Shown piece after piece: positions 35,501-50,600 of a DNA stretch of 64,000 nucleotides (within the stretch, counting starts at the first letter, position 1; the number at the start of each line of letters is the position of its first letter). The stretch spans positions 117,423,064-117,487,063 of the forward strand of contig NC_080171.1 in the NCBI RefSeq assembly GCF_950295315.1, read 5' to 3'. The notes under the pieces were generated by a model. It had not been told where the DNA came from. It saw only the letters and a list, made by a program, of their open reading frames with translations, and ran no database searches. Source of the DNA: Erinaceus europaeus (taxonomy: Eukaryota; Chordata; Mammalia; Eulipotyphla; Erinaceidae). Position numbers and translations under genes: made by a program.

Positions 35501-38500
35501 AGCAAAGAGGGAGTTGGGCGGTAGTGCAGCAGGTTAAGTGCAGGTGGCACAAAGCACAGGGACTGTCATAAGGATCCTGGTTCGAGCCCCCAATGGTGTT
35601 CTCATCTGGAAAATTATTTGCATAGATATTTGCCTGTGTTTTTTTTTTAAATTCAGGCCCAGGCAGTGAAACACTGGTGATAACCAAAAATAAATATGTA
35701 AAAAGAAATTTAAAACAATGCTATACATCATTCTATACAACACAAAGGAAATCTTGCTTTTTTTTTTTTTTACAGGCTTGAAGATCTAGGCTTAAAGCAG
35801 TTCACCGTGGCTGAACTATTCACTCGCATATTCATCCCCACCTCCTTTCTGCTGGTGTGCATTTTACACCTTCACTACTTCCATGATCAGTTTCTGGAAC
35901 TCACAGACCTAAAGTCCATCCCCAGGAAGGAAGACAGCGCCATCTACAGGTGAGTGAGAGCAGTGAGCCCATGCCTTTTACTGAAGACAACCCCATTCTC
36001 TGAAGTGAGAAAGCTAGTCATCCAAACTGGAGACTCAAATATGAGCTTTCAATAAGTACCAACCTACACGTGAATAAAAATGAGAGGAAGTGGGAGATAT
36101 TTGATGAAGCTTCCACCACTGGTGACCCATGACAGGTCAGCGTTATCCTACTTGTGCAGGTAGACTCAAGAGTAGCCTTGCAGATGTTACAGTTGGTAAT
36201 GCATGTTGGAACTAGCAATGTGTGTTCTCGTGTCTAGGGAGGTTATGTGTTTTTTAAAAAATTTCTTTATTGGGGGATTAATGTTGTTCAGTTGACAGTG
36301 AATACAGTAGTTTGTACATGCATAACATTTCTCAGTTTTCCACATAACAATACAACCCCCACTAGGCCCTCTGTCATGCTTTTCTGGGACCTGGACTCTC
36401 CCCGCCACCCCATCCAGAGTCTTTGACTTGGGTGCAATACGCCAACTGCAATGGGAGGTTATGTGTTTTTAGAACATTTGAGGTGTCTGAAAGTCTGGAA
36501 TGAGTTTTATTGTGCAACCAGGGGAACAGACACAACAAAAGACGGTGTGCACCATTTTTCCTTCTGTTCTGAACATGAAAAAATAAGAACAAGCTACAGG
36601 GATAAAATCTGTAAATTAGGACAGCGTTTTTAAAAGATGAAGTGTGAAAGAGAAGATGGTTGTCTTATTTCTTGTGCTTCCATTTCATCAGTACACAGAA
36701 ACTGTTTACAAGTAATTTAGGACAGTGCTCTCCCATACCATGTGAAACAATATATTCCACAACAGGGCAACTCCAAGCATCCTTGAATTGCAAGTTAGGG
36801 CTAAATTTCCTCTCTGCTTCTGTTAAGCCTATGATTCAATTCTCAGAAACCCACTTGCTAAGCAATTAATGAGCAGAGCACTATATTAGGAGAACAGATA
36901 CCAAAATTAAAAATTCCTCTTTGCTCCTTTGACTTTCCTTAATTTTTTCAAGACAAAAGGAAAGAAAGAAAGAAAGGATGGAAGGAAGAGGACATCAGAA
37001 GATAAAGTAGTATTTTGTCATCCACAGTTTGTGAAATAAAAGAATTATCTGTTGTAATAGGTTCTAGATAACTCCAAAACATTGTAATATAAGGATTAAA
37101 AACATTAAATAATCTTTATTTATGTATGAACAGAAGATACATTCTTTGTTCTATTTTGTTGAGCCTAAGGTTGCATTTAATTTTTGTTCTGAGTGTTCTC
37201 CAGTGACCCCAATCAGTAGATTCCAGAGATAGTCTTTTATTATTATATTATTTTTTATATAATTTTTATTTATAAAAAGGAAACACTGACAAAAACATAG
37301 GATAAGAGGGGTACAACTCCACACAGTTCCCACCATTAGAACTTCATATCCCACCCCCTCCCCTGATAGCTTTCCCACTCTCTATTCCTCTGGGAGCATG
37401 GACCCAGGGTCATTGTGGGTTGCAGAAGGTGCAACCTTCTCTGGCTTCTGTAATTGCTTCCCTGCTGAACATGGGCGTTCACAGGTCAATCCATACTCCC
37501 AGCCTGCCTCTCTCTTTCCCTAATGGGGCAGGGCTCTGGGGAAGCGGAGCTCCAGGACACATTGGTGGGGTTGTCTGTCCGGGGAAGTCTGGCATCATCT
37601 TAGTATCTGGAAACTGGTGGCTGGAAGAAGAGTTAACATATAAAGCCAAGCAACTTGTTGACTAATCATGAACCTAAAGGCTGGAGTAGTGCAGATGAAG
37701 ATTTGTGGGAGATAATCTACCAGTTGTTCTTTATTATTATTATTATTTGTTATTTTGCCATCAGAAATAGCCAGGTCCTACTGAAATCTTTCTCCTCCCG
37801 ACACCAGTACAGGGAGAAGGGCCTAGATGGGATCAGTGGCTTCCTTCAGTTAACATGAAACATTAAGGAAACTAGTGATTAGCAGCTCAGGGACTGAGGC
37901 CAGGTGGTGGCACACCTGGTTAAGTGTATTATGTTACAATAGGGAAGGACCCAGATTTGACCCTCCAGTTCCCACCTGCAGGGGGAAAGCTTCATGAGTG
38001 GTGAAGCAGGGCTGCAGGTGTCTCTCTTTCTCTATCACCAAGCCCTCTCAATTTCTGTCTGTCTCTATCCAATAAATAAAGAAAATTAAAAATACAGGTT
38101 AACAAAAGAGATAAGAATACTTAAAAGAAAAAAGAAAAAAAAAAGGAACTCAGGTACGTTCAAGGAGAGACTAAGAAAAGTTGTTGAAAGAAGACATCAG
38201 GAGTCAGACAGTAGCGCAGCAGGTTAAGCACACATGGTGCAAAGTGTAAGGATCCCGGTTCGAGCCCCTGGCTCCCCACCAGCAGGGGAGTCGCTTCACA
38301 GGCAGTGAAGCAGGTCTGCAGGTGTCTGTCTTTCTCTCCCCCTGTCTGTCTTCCCCTCCTCTCTCCATTTCTCTCTGTCCTATCCAACAACAACGGCATC
38401 AATAATAACTACAACAATAAAACAACAAGGGCAACAAAAGGGAATAAATATTAAAAAAAGAAAGAAGAAATAATTTTAAGATAAAGGCTTACAAAACTGG

Positions 38501-41500
38501 GCCTGTGAGATGGTGGGTTTTGTGCCCTCTCTGTTATACACAGGACCACATTTCCAGCTGGCCCCAACATGCTAGAGGAAGCTTTAGTTCTACAGTATTT
38601 CTTTCTTCACTCTCTTTGCCCTTGATTCTTTATTTCTTTTCATTAAATTTTCTTCCACTGTTTTCTTGCTGTTATTATGTTTACAGTCTCTGGTGACATA
38701 AGAAAATAGAGGAGTTATTTTCACAAAGCTTTTTTTTTTCTGAAAAAAACTAAAGACCTTCAGCATTGCAGTTTTATTGACAGACACACCTGGGAGATGT
38801 TTGGGGTACGTGAGGTTCCAAATATCACAGTGATGCATGTCACATGAAGATTTTGGTTCCCCAGTGCAGTAGTACATATAAAATGTTTGCATGACACTGT
38901 AAATAGCAGTGTATCTGAAAAGATAATACAAATATTTGAATTTAAAACACCATGTTGTATGTGTAAAAACGATAGCCGTCAAATGTATCTGACTAATAAC
39001 ACTTTTGCTGGAAAGGTATCTTGATTTAGGGGGAAAAAAGCAGTTATCTATAAAGCAGAATAAAATTGGCACAATAAAATGAATAATGCCAGTTTTGCCT
39101 ATTTTTTAGTTGTTTTAGAAAACTTTGTCAAGCAACAGGTTGAATTTAAATGTCATGCAAAGAATTTTTTCAATCTGGGGAAGGAGAAGGAATTAATCTC
39201 TTATACTTTATCTTCTTTCACTAAATATTCTTTGCACATTTAATATTATGAGTGTTAGTAAAGTGTGTTAGACGGGGAGGGATGAGAAGAACAGAAAACC
39301 TTATCACCTTCCAGCATTATTTCCTGACAACATCTAATGTCATGTTGCTGTTGGGTCTTGCTGAGTAGACTTCTTTAATGCATGGAGCATGTGTCTTTGA
39401 TGACACATCTTGGGATGTAAATCTCTGAGACTCAATCTACTCCGTTCACTGCTAACAATCTCCTCTTTCTCTCTCTGACTTGTGTTCCCATCGCCACCGC
39501 ATGCAACCCTGTGCTTCCATCTCTTAACCTGGTAGCCATGCCAAAGTCAATGGGCGCGTATATCTAATAATCAATAGGTGGGTACCGCCACGTTTTCTCT
39601 CTTGTTTTTATTTTTTAAAAAAAAAGTGGTCTCTCTCGGTGTGTTAAACACCTGACTGTTCAGTGAATGAGCTGTTAGATCATCTGACAGTGGACGGTGG
39701 TGTTCAGGTATGTTCATGTATGTACTTTGCAAATCCACGCCATTGGGTGTTTATACCGCATGGAGCCTGCCGTGCGGATTTAGAGGTTACCGAGGGTCTT
39801 CAGCTGGTGCTCAGTCGTTGTTCTTGGTTAAAACATAGGCCTCATTTTAACTTCCTTAGAATTAATCTAAGACTTTCCTAAGAGTTCATCTGCCGCTTAA
39901 ACACATAACTGAGAGCTCAGCTCAAGAACCCCCTCCTCCACAAGCCATCAATGCCAACTTGCTGTGCTGCGATTAATTGCCCTTCCTCTGAATTCCCGCG
40001 GCACTCGACCATGGCTGCCTCCTGGCACTTGCCTTCCGGTCCTCTGCCAGCTTGTCTAGTCTCCCTTGCCAGAGACATCAGCTCCTCAGGCCTGGAATCT
40101 CTGCACAGTTCACCAACGTGTTCCCAAATCACCTACTCGTTAGTTGACCCTCAGCGAAGATTTTTTTGGTGAAGTGAAAATAGTCATCACAATATATATA
40201 TTTTAAGTTTGTTCCATATTGGTTTCTTAAAATACAACTTGACTTGAAAGGTGGAAAGATTGAAAATTGATGAGTTACCTACCAGATTTTACAGTATGTT
40301 CGCAAAAGGTAAGCACAAAAATATGGAACTGCATCATAAAAAAACACATCACCGGGGGCCGGGTGGTGGCGCACGTGGTGGCGCACATGGTTGAGCAGCA
40401 TGTTACAATGCGCAAGGACCCGGGTTCCAGCCCCAGGTCCCTGCCTGCAGGGGGAAAGCTTTACGAGTGGTGAAGCAGGGCTGCAGGTGTCTCTCTCTCC
40501 CTCTCTACCACCCCCTCCCACTTGATTTCTGTCTCTGTCCCAATAAATAAAGATAAAAAAGTATAAAATTTAAAAATCACCTAACTGGGGAGACAAAACA
40601 TTCAAATAACCACATGTAATTTTTAAAAAATTGATAGTGGTTATATAGAATTTACCGGTTTAGATCTAATTTACTAAATCCGCTTTTTTACTTTATTAGG
40701 TAGATAAGATCAAATACGCACTACCCTAATGACATATCATTAGTAATAAAAACTGTGACTTAGCCAACAGAAACATGCATTTATGATCAACCTGATGAAC
40801 ATAATAAATCTTGGAAAGATTTGCTGGCTGTCCAGTCCATTCACTTTTCTCTAAAACAACATATCCCAGGAGGCAGACCTTCCAGGAAAAAAAAGGGAAG
40901 GGGCTAGCAATCAGAGTCTCACTATGCAGGTCACTAAGTAAGAAGGAATAAGAACTTCTATTTGACATGCTGAGAAAAAGAAAAGTCAAATTCAGATTTT
41001 ATTTTGAAATCTTAAGCTGTTATTTAAATCTCATCTCTGAAACGTAGGATTCTTTTTCTTCATTCCTTTTTCTCTTCCTCCTCCTCTTCTCTTCCTCCTT
41101 GTCCTACCTCTCTCTCTTTCTCTGTCTCCAATTCTAAGCTTCTCCCATTTGCTTTATTTTAAAAAATGATATCTAGGACACAGACGAGGACAAGAATTTG
41201 GTGCTAGTTATTTCAGATTTCTGTCTTGAAAATAAGCCTATGTTGGTTGCCCCAAGTCATAATACCAAAGAATTCATTTGTAATGGGGTCAGTGAAATAG
41301 CTCACCTAGATAGCAGGCAGCTTTGCTGTTGTGCAACCCAGGATCAAACTTGCCACTGCCCACCATGTTAAAGAAAACTTTGCTACTGTGGTCTCTGACA
41401 TTCTTTCTGTCCCCTGTCTTTATATTAAGAAAGAAAGAAAGAGAGAAAGAAGGAAAGAAAGAAAGAAAGAAAGAAAGAGGAGGAAGAAAGAAAAGGAAGA

Positions 41501-44500
41501 AAGGGAGGGGAGAGAAAGGAAGGAAGGAGAATACAAAGAAAGAAAACATAATAGAATAATAAAGATTAAGTGTCACTCAAAATAATTTTAAAACAGGAAC
41601 TTTAGTACTCTCTTCTTTCCAGTGGACTCACTTGTTTTTGTCTGGAAGCAAACTTGTTAAGCAGCCCCCAGGACAAATGTCATTAACAAAATAGGCCTAC
41701 CCCTCACCTGACAAAGGCTCTGTGTAAAGTATGTCTTAGATTTAATAGAGTCCACTATTAGAATGATTAGGTGGATACTTTTTTTGTTTATTTGTTTCCT
41801 CTCGATTTGCTACAGGGTTGTCTCTGCTGACCCATGTCTACAGGTGTACACCACTACTGGAAGACACTTCCTTTTCTTTGAGACAGTATGAGAGCCAGAG
41901 AGGAAGAGAGAGGCAGAAAGCACACAGTACTGATCTACTGCTCAGGAAAGTTCCCCAGGCAGGTGCCCCTATGGGATAGCCAAGGGCTTAATTCCAGCAA
42001 GACATCTCCCAGCCACCAGGGCTAATCCTTTTATTGTTAATAAACATTCTCATATTATTTCTTAATGTCTAGCATTGTATAATAGTATGTACAGAAATAT
42101 GAATTCAGGGGTTGGATGGTAGTATACTTAGTTGAGTGCACACGTTATAATGTGCAAGGACCTGGACCTTAGGTTCTAGCCCCCATTCCTCACCTGCAGG
42201 GAGAAACCTTCACAGGCAGTGAAGCAGGTCTGCAGGTGTCTCTCTGCTTCTCTTCCTTTCTATCACCCTCTTCACTTTCAGTTTCTCTCTGTCTCTATCA
42301 AATAGATTTTTAAAAGGAAGAAATGAATTCTGGGTAAAGTCTCAACATACTACAGTTAACTTCAGGGTTCTTTATAATTTAGACATTACCTTGCAAGATG
42401 AATGATTGTGGATAAGGTCTAAGTCAGTAAACAATTTAAGTTAGAATATTTTAGCAAAAATAATGGTCATTTCTCCAAGCTATACAGAAATGAAAATCAT
42501 ATCATCCAATCCTAGGAATTTTTGGAGGAATTTCTGCTACCCATGATTAAGATACTATATTAAATTTACAAATCAACCTGAGAATACAGTCTTCCAAATC
42601 TGCTTATCATTTCTTAAACAGCATAAATATTATAGTTTAAATGTTGCTTATAAACATGACAAGTTTGCAAATTTTCTTCTAATAGTATGATGAGTGGAGT
42701 GAGGATGATTATCAATTAGGATAGTTATAAATAAATGAAATTTAGATGAAGGTGTGTTACAGTGGTAGATTTTTTTGTTTTCTTTGATGGAAACTATCTT
42801 CATATCCGACTTTACAAAGTCAATTCGTTGTATAAATTTAGACCCCCTGCAGAATCCAGTTCCTCGCCTTACTTTGAGTCCCAAGTAAGAATCCTAGTGA
42901 TAGTCCTCAGATCATCACCACAGGATTATCTATAAGGAATTCTAAGTGCTGTGAGTTATTTAACCAGACGTTTCAGGCAACATCTTGCCTAGTATTCAGG
43001 CTTAACTTCATTTTTGGAAAATTTTGAAATTTTCAGAAGAAGAAAAAAAAATTAAGATAAACAGACTGGTAGGGGCTGGGCGGTGGCACAACTGGTTGAG
43101 CACACCATTGAGTTACAATATGCAAAGATCTGAGTTCAAGCCCCCTGTCCCCACCTTCAGGGGAAAGGCTTCAAGAGTAGTGAAGCAGTTTTGCAGGTAT
43201 CTCTGTCTCTCACATTCTCTATCTCCCCCTTCCTTCTTGATTTCTGGCTGTCTCTATCCAATCAATAAATTAAAATAATAAAATAATAATAGTAAAATAA
43301 GCTTCTTTAAAAAGGTAGAGAGACTGGGGAGCTAGGCACTGATGTGCATGGTTAAGTGAACATCACGGTGCGTAAGGGCCTGGATTCAAACCCCTAGTTT
43401 GTCCAGCAGCCAGGAAGCTTTACCGATAATGAAGCCATGCTGTAAGTGCTGCTCTCTTATCTCCTCACTCCCCTCTCAATTGCTCTCTGGCTCTACTAAA
43501 GTGAATAAATAAAATGAAAGAAGAAAAAAAAGATATGCAGACCTTCCTGGAGAATCAGTAAGCTAGTCATTACAATGAACTGGCCGTCCTTCTGTCTGTG
43601 AATTCTGCATTGCACAGACCACAGCCCCCACAAATTCAGGGAGGGCAGATGAGATGCAGGTAACAGGATACACAAAACATTAAATAGTAAAGACCAGCTC
43701 CAGGGGCCGGGTGGTGGCACACCTGGTTACAGCATGCAAGGACCCAGGTTCAAGCCCCCAGTCCCCACCGCAGAGGGGAAGCTTCACAAGTGGTGAAACA
43801 GGGCTGCAGGTGTCTCTCTCTGTCTATCTCCCTCTAAATCTCCCCTCCCCTTCTAAATTTCTGACTGTCTCTATCCAATAAATAAATAAAGATGATAGAA
43901 AAAGATTTAAAAAATAAAGAGCAGCTCCAAAGGAAGATGTGTTTGCTGTTTTTCTTCTAGATGAAAATACGCAGGCTAAAGGGTGTGCTGGTGACAAAAG
44001 TACAGCCCCAGTTTCACTCCTTCCCTGATGTTCTGCTTGGTGCAGACCTGGCACAGGTGATGATAGTCTTCTTATTCTGCTTCCTCTCCAGTAGGAATCA
44101 GAACTGATGACACAGGATTTCCAAAACCTAGCATGTGAAAATCTGCCACTAGCAGATCGTTCTTAACTTGGGGAAAAAAAATTCCCGTGAACTTAGAAAA
44201 AAAAAATTCCTTTGAGCACTTAATAGAAGTCACCTGAAATGCCCACAGCACCCCATAAAGTAGAAACTGTCATTCCATTTTACAGATCATCTGAGACCAG
44301 ACAGGGGTTTTTGCCAAGTCACTCAGCCTACTCAGCTGTCTACTTGCTGCTGAAATTCAAGTGTTTCTGATTCTAAAGCACATGATGATGATGATGTTAC
44401 CTCCAAAATGTCCTTATGAGAAAAAGAAATGAGAGGACTTGTGCCAGCCTTTTTGTGCAGTAAATTTCTCTCATCCACTTAAGGGGAACTCATTTGTATG

Positions 44501-47500
44501 TGTTTTCGGTCCGCAGTTTTTATCTGAATGTGTGATACAAGCTTCAACTCAGTTTGTATGCTGACTAACAAACTCCCAAATGACTATGCCCTCCAAATTT
44601 GTGTGATTAGACTTCTTCTAACCATACCCAGGTTTTAGATGATTCATTTATAGCAAGCTGTAATTTACCAGCTTGATGCTCTGTTTTTTTTTAAAAAAAG
44701 TAATTACTTTCGAATAATAACCTCTGTAAGAGTCTAAGAACAATGTTGACTTGTGACAGTAGTTGTCCACTTATTTATAAGTGTGTTTAAAATATAAAAC
44801 TAATCACAGCTGAGCTTAGATTTTTATTTAGAGAGCTCCACCGTTTTTTATTCCCTTTTGTTGCCTTTGTTGTTTTTGATTGTTGTGGTTATTGATGTTG
44901 TCATTGTTGGATAGGACAGAGAGAAATGGAGAGAAGAGGGGAAGACAGAGAGGGGGAGAGAAAGACAGACACCTGCAGACCTGCTTCACCGCTTGTGAAG
45001 CGACTCCCCTGCAGGTGGGGAGCCAGGGGCTCAAACCGGGATCCTTATGCCGGTCCTTGCGTTTCACGCCACGTGCGCTTAACCCACTGCTCTACCACCC
45101 GACTCCCCAAGCTCCACACTTTGTAGAAAATAATAACCAGCAAAGTTCAGTAATCTACTCCGAGCCCACGATTACACACATAGAATAACCTTGTTAATAA
45201 TCCATCCTATCCCAACCAAACTGAAATGGGTAATGACACAAAGAGGTTAGTAATAGATCTTGTCTGAAGATCTATTTTATATCCCACAAAGTTTCATTTA
45301 GATATTGATTTGAATGCAAATAGATTCCATAAGAAATAATTCCCAGGAAAAAATTTTAAAAATATAGTATTTCTTTTGGTCCGCTATGAAGCAAGCACTA
45401 ATGCCCTGGTTGCCATAAGGAACGAGGCTCAGTGGAACTGTGACCTGTTCCCTCATATGGGCTCATACACTGTCTCCTCACAACTGTTGGTACAACGGTT
45501 TGACCTCAGTGCCTGAGAATGTGAAGCCAACTGCTCCTGGAGCCCTCAGCAACCATGGCATATGCTGTAGGTGAGGCAGAGTGAGATGAGCCTATGCAAA
45601 GGCTGACTGAAATTGTACATTACTGATGAGTTAAAATGTAGCTTATTTAAGATGTGAATGACTTGGTTATTGTGGGATGATGTGTTGCATTACTGAAAAG
45701 TAGCATGACATGACTTGCTTCAGCAGCCCATGTACTCTATCTCCTTTACAAACTGCAGTCCTGCCCACTATACAATTGGTCGCCAAGCCCAGGTTCCTAG
45801 CAAAAGCACGCTGTCCATGCCCCCGCTGGAATGCCTTTGGCGTTAGGACGTACTGCACCCAGCATACAGGAATGCAATAGTGAATGATATATAGCATGAT
45901 GTGTGATCTCTGACATTCCTTATAATCTTTCTGTTCTCATCTCCTTTTTTCCCTTTTCTATTCCAATTACTTTTGAGCAGCATCAAGAAAAAATTACCAA
46001 TCCACCAAAATGAGTAAGTCCCCCTGTGAAGCCATGAAATGCTTGCTCTACACGACACCATTTCATGCTTCTACATCCTAAACTCTGACCATTTTCTCCT
46101 GCAGGGAAAAAAATGTCAAGTTTAGGTGCTGAGAGTTCTCATTATTGACTGATCACTACAATCTGAATCAGAAATAAATAAATATATATATAAATAAAAG
46201 AAAAACAACTGACAAAACCTGAGCCCATGGTTTTGTTTTTAGAAAGAGGTTAAAAAAAAAAGTGACCAGATGCTAACAGCCCCACATCGCAAGGCCTGTG
46301 CACATGCACTGTTTTTCATTTTTGTTTATTCTTTTTTTCCACTTGCCCCTCGTTCAGCCTTGGCCACCTTCCCCTTCCTCTTCTCACTCAGCTGCTCTCT
46401 GCCTACAGATTGGCCCACCCTGAAGGCAGCCTCCCAGACATCACCATGATGAATATGACCACCAGCCTGGAGAAGCTGGACATGAGGAAGATGACTGGGC
46501 TAAGAGAGGAGGAACCAGAGGACTGCTCTGAACAATCTGAGAAGGGTGAGCTTGAAAAAGACAGTGAAGAGGATGAGGAAGAAGACGAGGAAGAGGAGGA
46601 GGAGGAGGAAGAAGAGGAGGAAGAGACATCAGGTAATGTAGACTGACATCATGGATGAAAAACGTGTTCTTTCCATACCTGTATTGGACCCAGCAAATGA
46701 AATTAGGATTGACTTTTTTTTTTTTTTTGGCTGCTCGAGTTCTAGCATTCTCTGTGTAGTAATTTCATCTCTCATTTGTAAGAGATCAGAAATCTGGTTG
46801 TCCACTCTTTACACACATGAGGGAATCCCCTTTGGGAACACAGAGGAGTTGGCTCTGATTCTATATCAACAAAGATGCTTCTTAACAGAGACTAGAGCCA
46901 CAGACAGGCAGCAGTATCTTAATTTCTGAAGTTCTAGACACACCCTTAAAAATAAAACAGCCAGTTTGAGAGGTGGCACAGTGGATAAACCATGAGGTGA
47001 CAAGTTCAATTCCTGTCATAGCATATGCCAGAATGATGTTCTGCTTCTCTTTCTCTCCTCCTGTCTCCCTCGTAAATGTATAAGTAAACTATATTTCAAA
47101 AGAAAAGAAAACACTCAGGCTTTTCCAGAAAGCTTGTCATGTTAAATGTACATTTAGAGGAGATAGGAAGGGAGGGAGGGAGGGAGAGAGAGAGAGAGAG
47201 AGAGAGATAATATGTGTTTACTTGCATTGTGAGACCCTGGATTCCATTCTTCTGAAAACGATGAAGTAGTGTTCTGACTTCTTTGTTCTCTCATAGGATA
47301 TAAATTCTTTTTTTTTACTTTCTACGCCATATTTTTTTAATTAAATTACAAGATTGTAAGGTTACAGCATATTTTTTTCTTTTTAAAATATAGTTTTGTT
47401 CCATCCTAATGTTTTAGGCTATGAGAACCAAAAAGAGCACAGGAGCAAGAGGATCAGTATTATCTAAAGTTCATTTCTAGAGTTGTTTTTGTTGTCTTTC

Positions 47501-47631
47501 TTCTTTTGGGTTTTTCATTCTTTGTTTTTCTGGTACTTCCTCAATTTTCTTCCTAGATTTGAAATAATATTTTAATATTTTTTATTATTGGAGTTTCATA
47601 TTGGCTTAAAAGACTAATAATATTTCAGTGG

Positions 47632-47699
<68 letters not shown>

Positions 47700-50600
47700 C
47701 ACAGCACCAACCACCAAAGTTTTTGTGCAGCCCTGGCAACCACCAGAACTCTCACAGAGGCTAAGGGAAGTTTATTTGCTTTACAGGTTCATTTACTTTC
47801 ATTATCTATTTCCTACATATCAGTAAAACTATCTTGCAGCTGTCATTCATCTCTTATTTCACTTGACATAATCACCTCAGGTTACTACTGTTCACCAGAA
47901 ATTAAGCAATAATAGTTTTAATTTCCTTAAAGATAAGTGAAATCAAAACTCTTCACATGAACTTAACTGAAAGATTGAAAAATGTTAAGAGTCCTAATGT
48001 TTGATATCGAAGCTGTGATATGATTTGGAACGCTTAAATCAGTCCCCTTTCAGAGGTTAATATTCTTAGGATTTACCCACTACTGTTCTTTCTCAACTTT
48101 TGTTCCATGTATGAGAAAGTTGTAATACTTGCTTTAAATGATGCAAAATAATAATAATAATTCCATGCTCTTTGGTGGACTGTTTTGCAGATTTAAGGAA
48201 CAAATGGCACCTCGTGATTGACCGTCTCACTGTGCTTTTCTTAAAATTCTTGGAGTATTTTCACAAGATGCAGGTGTTCATGTGGTGGATTTTGGAATTA
48301 CATATCATCAAAATCGTCTCCTCCTACATTATCTGGGTTTCTGTCAAAGAAGTGAGTTAAATGTGTTTATCATGAGAACAAATGGATGTACTTTGTGTCA
48401 TTCTATCCCTTTTTCAGCTTTCCATTTTTATTGTAATGTAATTGCTACTGCATTAGAACACCCAGGATCTAAGATACACAGTAACATACCAAAAACCACA
48501 GGATAGCTGTTCCGAGTAGATGCAAAGATAACAGAGGAAAAAACATCTCCTTGCTCAGCTTGTAAGCAGTTTACTTGGATTCCCAAGGTTCCTTCCCCTC
48601 AGCTGGTTTGGAAGGATACAGGAATCTTCCTCTTTTTGCATTTCCTGTGAAAATCTGTCTCTTAACCCTCTTGCGGAAATAATAGCAACCAATTTATATT
48701 AGCAATGTGTAAATTCGTGTTCCACGATTTTATATTTTTCTTTTTATTATTATTATTTTTTTATCTTAACAGAGTACTGCTCAGCTCTGGCTTATGTGGT
48801 GCCAGAGATTGAACCTGGAACTTCAGAACTTAAAGGATCAAAGTCTTCTGCATAACTTCTCTGTTATCCCCCTGACCTTTTGGGTTCTATAGTTTTCATA
48901 AATTTTTGTTTATTGTTGAATCTCTGTATGCTTTGGAATCAAACTATCCTTATCCAAAGTCACATCAAAGGTGCTTATTTTTACAAAATTTCCTCCCAAC
49001 ACTTATCACATCTTTCCAAGGTTATCATCCTAGACTTCTGAGGAAGGAGACACTACTGGAAAAGAATGTATTACAGAAATCTTTCCTTTGCACCAGCATC
49101 TCTGACTCAGAGAAATAGTTAGGCAGGTAATAGATGCATACATGATATGTAAAAAAGAAAATGGAATTGTATATAAATATCTGTGTGTATATATATATAT
49201 TGAATATGGAAAAGGGAATGTTACATAGATATAGAGATAGATATATACATTTCCTTCTCCCTTTAACATTTTTAAATTTTTAAATATTCATCTATTTTGT
49301 ATAGAGATAGAGAGAAGTTGAGAGGGAAGAGGGAAAGAGAGACACCTGCAGCTCTCTCTTTTTACTGTCCATGAAGCTTCTCTCTATCAGTGGGAACCAG
49401 AGACTTGAACCCGGGTCCTTGTGCACCGTACCACGTGGCCACCACTCAGTCCCTCCTTTTAACATTTTTATCCACCGCTATATAACCCATTTCAAAAGAC
49501 TCCTGGAGAATTCTGTGAGAAAGTATTCTCCTGAGGGAAGGGGTATATGCTGTTTTGCTGTGTATCCTCAGCTCCTCCCAGAGGTCCTAGCAACCAGTAG
49601 AAGGGTAATAAGTACTTAGTACCTGAAGGCAGACATAACTGAAGGAAGTCTGCACCATTGCAGTTCCTCCTAGGTGTCAGTTAATGTTTCAGTATGGCAA
49701 TTACTTTCATTCTCACTAGGCATCCCGTTAGCCTTCATCACGTTCTTACAAGGGAGTCCAGTAAATTGAAGGCTTGTATTATTCTTAGATGGTGAGGCAA
49801 AAGTGTGAAAGATACAGTTCTAATCTTGGCTCACAGTTTGATGGTAATGGCTGATAAATGTGAAAGTCATGTTTGCATGTGTCCCCAGGAAGCTCTGGAT
49901 GTGTGGGACAGGGAATCTCAGTGAGAGAGTGCATTCTGGTTGTTAGGACGATGGGTTCTCTGAGGGAGAAGTCCACACTGAGTCCCATCATTCTACTGCA
50001 GGCTTTCCTGCCTTTGTTCATTCATCCTTAATCGATAATGTGCTTCTCACCTTTCTGGTCTAGTTAACCTTGTGCATCCTTTTAACTATTATCACTTCTA
50101 GGAAATGCTTTCTGAAACCCCGTTAGTACTGAGGATTTCTTTTGAGTAGTTCACATGATCCTACTCGCATCTATTTGTTAACCCCTGCTACATGATATTG
50201 ACACCATCTGAATGAATGTCTGTCTACCCTATGGGATCTATCTTTGTGCCCTGAATGAAGGCTAATGCTCCAACACAACTAGGGACTCACCAAGCCTTTA
50301 ATGAACTGAGATGAGCTAAGTGAATCAGTCTACTACATTTTGTGAATACCATGCTATGTTGTACATTTTCCCCATTTCTCATTTTATATTTTTAGGTGTC
50401 CTTGTTCAACTATGTGTTTTTAATTTCTTGGGCTTTTGCCTTGCCATACGCCAAGCTGCGTCGTATAGCTTCAAGTGTCTGCACTGTCTGGACTTGTGTG
50501 ATCATCGTCTGCAAAATGTTGTACCAGCTACAAACAATTAAGCCAGAGAACTTTTCTGTTAACTGTTCCTTGGTAAGCCTCAAAGATGGGGAAATCTTTT

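Noticed and set aside
39578..39881. Extra coding exon at 39663-39881 (72 codons open)
   Set aside because: No similarity to PIEZO2, and no acceptor/donor pair in matching phase.
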